A stretch of 55,049 nt of DNA, taken from positions 1 to 55,049 of the forward strand of contig JANYEQ010000072.1 in the NCBI GenBank assembly GCA_025363015.1, read 5' to 3'. The notes under the pieces are model-generated. The model worked only from the letters and a program-made list of their open reading frames with translations. It made no database searches and had not been told where the DNA came from. The translations under genes were made by a program, and so were the position numbers. Source of the DNA: Bacteroidota bacterium. Its GTDB lineage: Bacteria; Bacteroidota; Bacteroidia; B-17B0; Aurantibacillaceae. The first letter of the stretch is position 1. Every line of letters starts with the position of its first letter. Below, piece by piece: positions 54,214 to 55,049 of the stretch.

Positions 54214-54412
54214 ATGTCAAATTTTTACTTACTTTTTTTGCTTAATCAAAAAAAGTAGCAAAAAAAATCAAGCCTTCACAAAATTTTTCTAAAGTTCTAT
54301 TTGCGTTAAAGCCCAAAGATTTAAGCGCTTCGCGAGATGCAAAAATCTTCTTTTACACAACCCACCACATTTTAACACAAATAAACTTTAAACGAAAAAT
54401 TTTGCAAGGGCG
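54214..54412 (+). repeat. Coding-like intergenic segment, possibly a dispersed repeat
   Basis: The sequence reads as MSNFYLLFLLNQKK then, after a one-base shift in a run of seven A (54248-54254), KVAKKIKPSQNF and DLSASRDAKIFFY into the tandem repeats. I recall similar translated fragments in intergenic repeats of other Bacteroidota. It has no promoter or RBS and merges with the repeat array, so I do not call it a gene. Confidence 0.3.
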
Positions 54413-54771
54413 GTATAAATTGCAACCCGAAAATATAATTTTGCGTCAGTGTTGTATAAATTGTGACCCGAAAATATAATTTGGCATCAGTATTGTATAA
54501 ATTGTAACCCGAAAATATAATTTGGAGTCAGTGTTGTATAAATTGTAACCCGAAAATATAATTTGGCGTCAGTGTTGTATAAATTGCAACCCGAAAATAT
54601 AATTTGGCGTCAGTGTTGTATAAATTGTAACCCGAAAATATAATTTGGCGTCAGTATTGTATAAATTGTAACCCGAAAATATAATTTGGCGTCAGTGTTG
54701 TATAAATTGTAACCCGAAAATATATTTTCGCGTCAGTGTTGTATAAATTGTAACCCGAAAATATATTTTTT
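54413..54771. repeat. Tandem array of nine 41-bp units
   Basis: Units start at 54413, 54454, 54495, 54536, 54577, 54618, 54659, 54700 and 54741, exactly 41 bp apart; the ninth stops after about 30 bp. The consensus is GTATAAATTGTAACCC then GAAAATATAATTTGGCGTCAG then TGTT. Differences are single bases (for example A for G in three units). Each unit has an imperfect dyad CCGAAAATATAATTTGG, and unit 8 a perfect one (CGAAAATATATTTTCG). 41 bp is about four helical turns, so the dyads are on one face. Units are contiguous, so it is not CRISPR. Confidence 0.95.
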
Positions 54772-54774
54772 GAA

Positions 54775-54845
54775 CAAATATTGGTATAAAGCCCATAAAC
54801 AAATTAGTGTATTTTAATGTGTAATGCAATTGCACCTCTAAAGCA
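54775..54845. other. Spacer between repeat array and REP-like hairpin
   Basis: About 70 bp with no gene, promoter or further repeat unit that I can recognise. It contains a short dyad (TGCAATTGCA, 54825-54834). Confidence 0.3.
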
Positions 54846-54874
54846 TCCTCGTTACCGCTTTGCTAAAACGAGGA
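54846..54874 (-). repeat. REP-like hairpin beside the transposase remnant
   Basis: TCCTCGTT (54846-54853) pairs with AACGAGGA (54867-54874) over 8 bp, enclosing ACCGCTTTGCTAA. On the minus strand it directly follows the broken transposase frame. Short GC-rich imperfect hairpins of this kind are the targets of REP-associated tyrosine transposases. Only one copy was seen in the window. Confidence 0.55.
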
Positions 54875-54884
54875 CCAGTGGGGG

Positions 54885-55040
54885 GTAAATTTCCAAGCCC
54901 TTTTGTTACTGGCAATATCTTAATGAATCTATTATTGAAGTTTTATGATTTAACCTTGTAAAAACGTCAACCCAACTTACAGTTGTAATTGTAATAAAAT
55001 ATGCTTTGTCATTATCTTTTGCCTTGTACTTTGTAGACAT
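54885..55040 (-). pseudogene. Truncated REP-associated tyrosine transposase (Y1/IS200-like)
   Basis: The minus strand from ATG 55040 reads MSTKYKAKDNDKAYFITITT, VSWVDVFTRLNHKTSI and IDSLRYCQ. A TAA stop (54906-54908) follows, and then QKGLEIY in the same frame before the similarity ends at about 54885. This is the N-terminus of the Bacteroidota RAYT/Y1 transposase family. The catalytic HUH motif and the tyrosine, which come later, are absent. It is therefore a dead remnant. Confidence 0.75.
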
Positions 55041-55049
55041 ATATCAAAG

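Noticed and set aside
54214-54460. Small protein gene before the repeat array
   Set aside because: The frame is broken in a poly-A run, has no promoter or RBS, and runs into the non-coding tandem units.
54413-54771. CRISPR array
   Set aside because: The 41-bp units are directly contiguous with no variable spacers and no cas genes are nearby.

Overview
The window is AT-rich chromosomal DNA of a member of the Bacteroidota. Four lines of evidence support this. Several secreted proteins end in type IX secretion (T9SS) sorting domains with the YPNP start motif. Promoters follow the TAnnTTTG type. The gene set is typical of the phylum (BNR/PKD repeat proteins, a GT5-only starch-synthase-like gene beside panC, a TatA-linked RimK cluster). 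Leucine is encoded almost entirely by TTA. Family or genus cannot be fixed from the sequence alone.

Layout. 1-284: an inverted pair of T9SS type-B C-terminal domain fragments. 347-2598: a frame-broken YdeI/DUF1905 gene, a CoA-transferase and a GNAT enzyme. 2655-6735: an HtrA protease (-), then a + operon of membrane protein, dapF, unknown gene and GNAT. 6740-12421 (-): the rod-shape operon mreB-mreC-mreD-mrdA-rodA. 12526-23045: a DUF2142 membrane protein, a secreted GH18 enzyme, a (-) operon of permease, SDR and outer-membrane protein, and a large BNR/PKD T9SS protein. 23194-25573: VanX-type dipeptidase, yajQ, GHMP kinase. 25659-30090 (-): a tight seven-gene run (outer-membrane protein, FAD oxidoreductase, rimB-like retropepsin, rimK, aspartoacylase-like, a 37-aa membrane peptide, tatA). 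30141-35564: lipoprotein, PP2C/SpoIIE phosphatase, DsbD-N-like protein, glycosyltransferase. 35698-37260: tRNA-Arg(UCU) followed by a compositionally foreign islet with a Crp/Fnr regulator and a cupin separated by a perfect FNR-type box. 37322-42403 (-): T9SS proteins and a small secreted protein. 42546-52936: PpiD-like foldase, ABC permease, aminopeptidase P, Fe-S proteins interrupted by a four-helix-bundle gene, MlaD, starch-synthase-like protein, panC. 52944-55049: RlmI-like methyltransferase, then about 900 bp of repeats (nine 41-bp tandem units, a REP-like hairpin) and a truncated REP-associated tyrosine transposase at the edge.

Most genes are core housekeeping, envelope or secretion functions. 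The most notable items are these: the tRNA-linked Crp/Fnr-cupin module whose recognition helix matches the operator between its two genes; a T9SS N-terminal module that is fused in one BNR protein but encoded as a separate overlapping gene beside another; a four-helix-bundle gene inserted with inverted flanks into an Fe-S operon; two genes whose frames require ATT or CTG starts; genes whose start lies exactly four bases after a -7 promoter element; and the 41-bp phased repeat array beside the transposase relic. No CRISPR array, rRNA or complete mobile element was seen. All functions are inferred by reading motifs; no database search was run.
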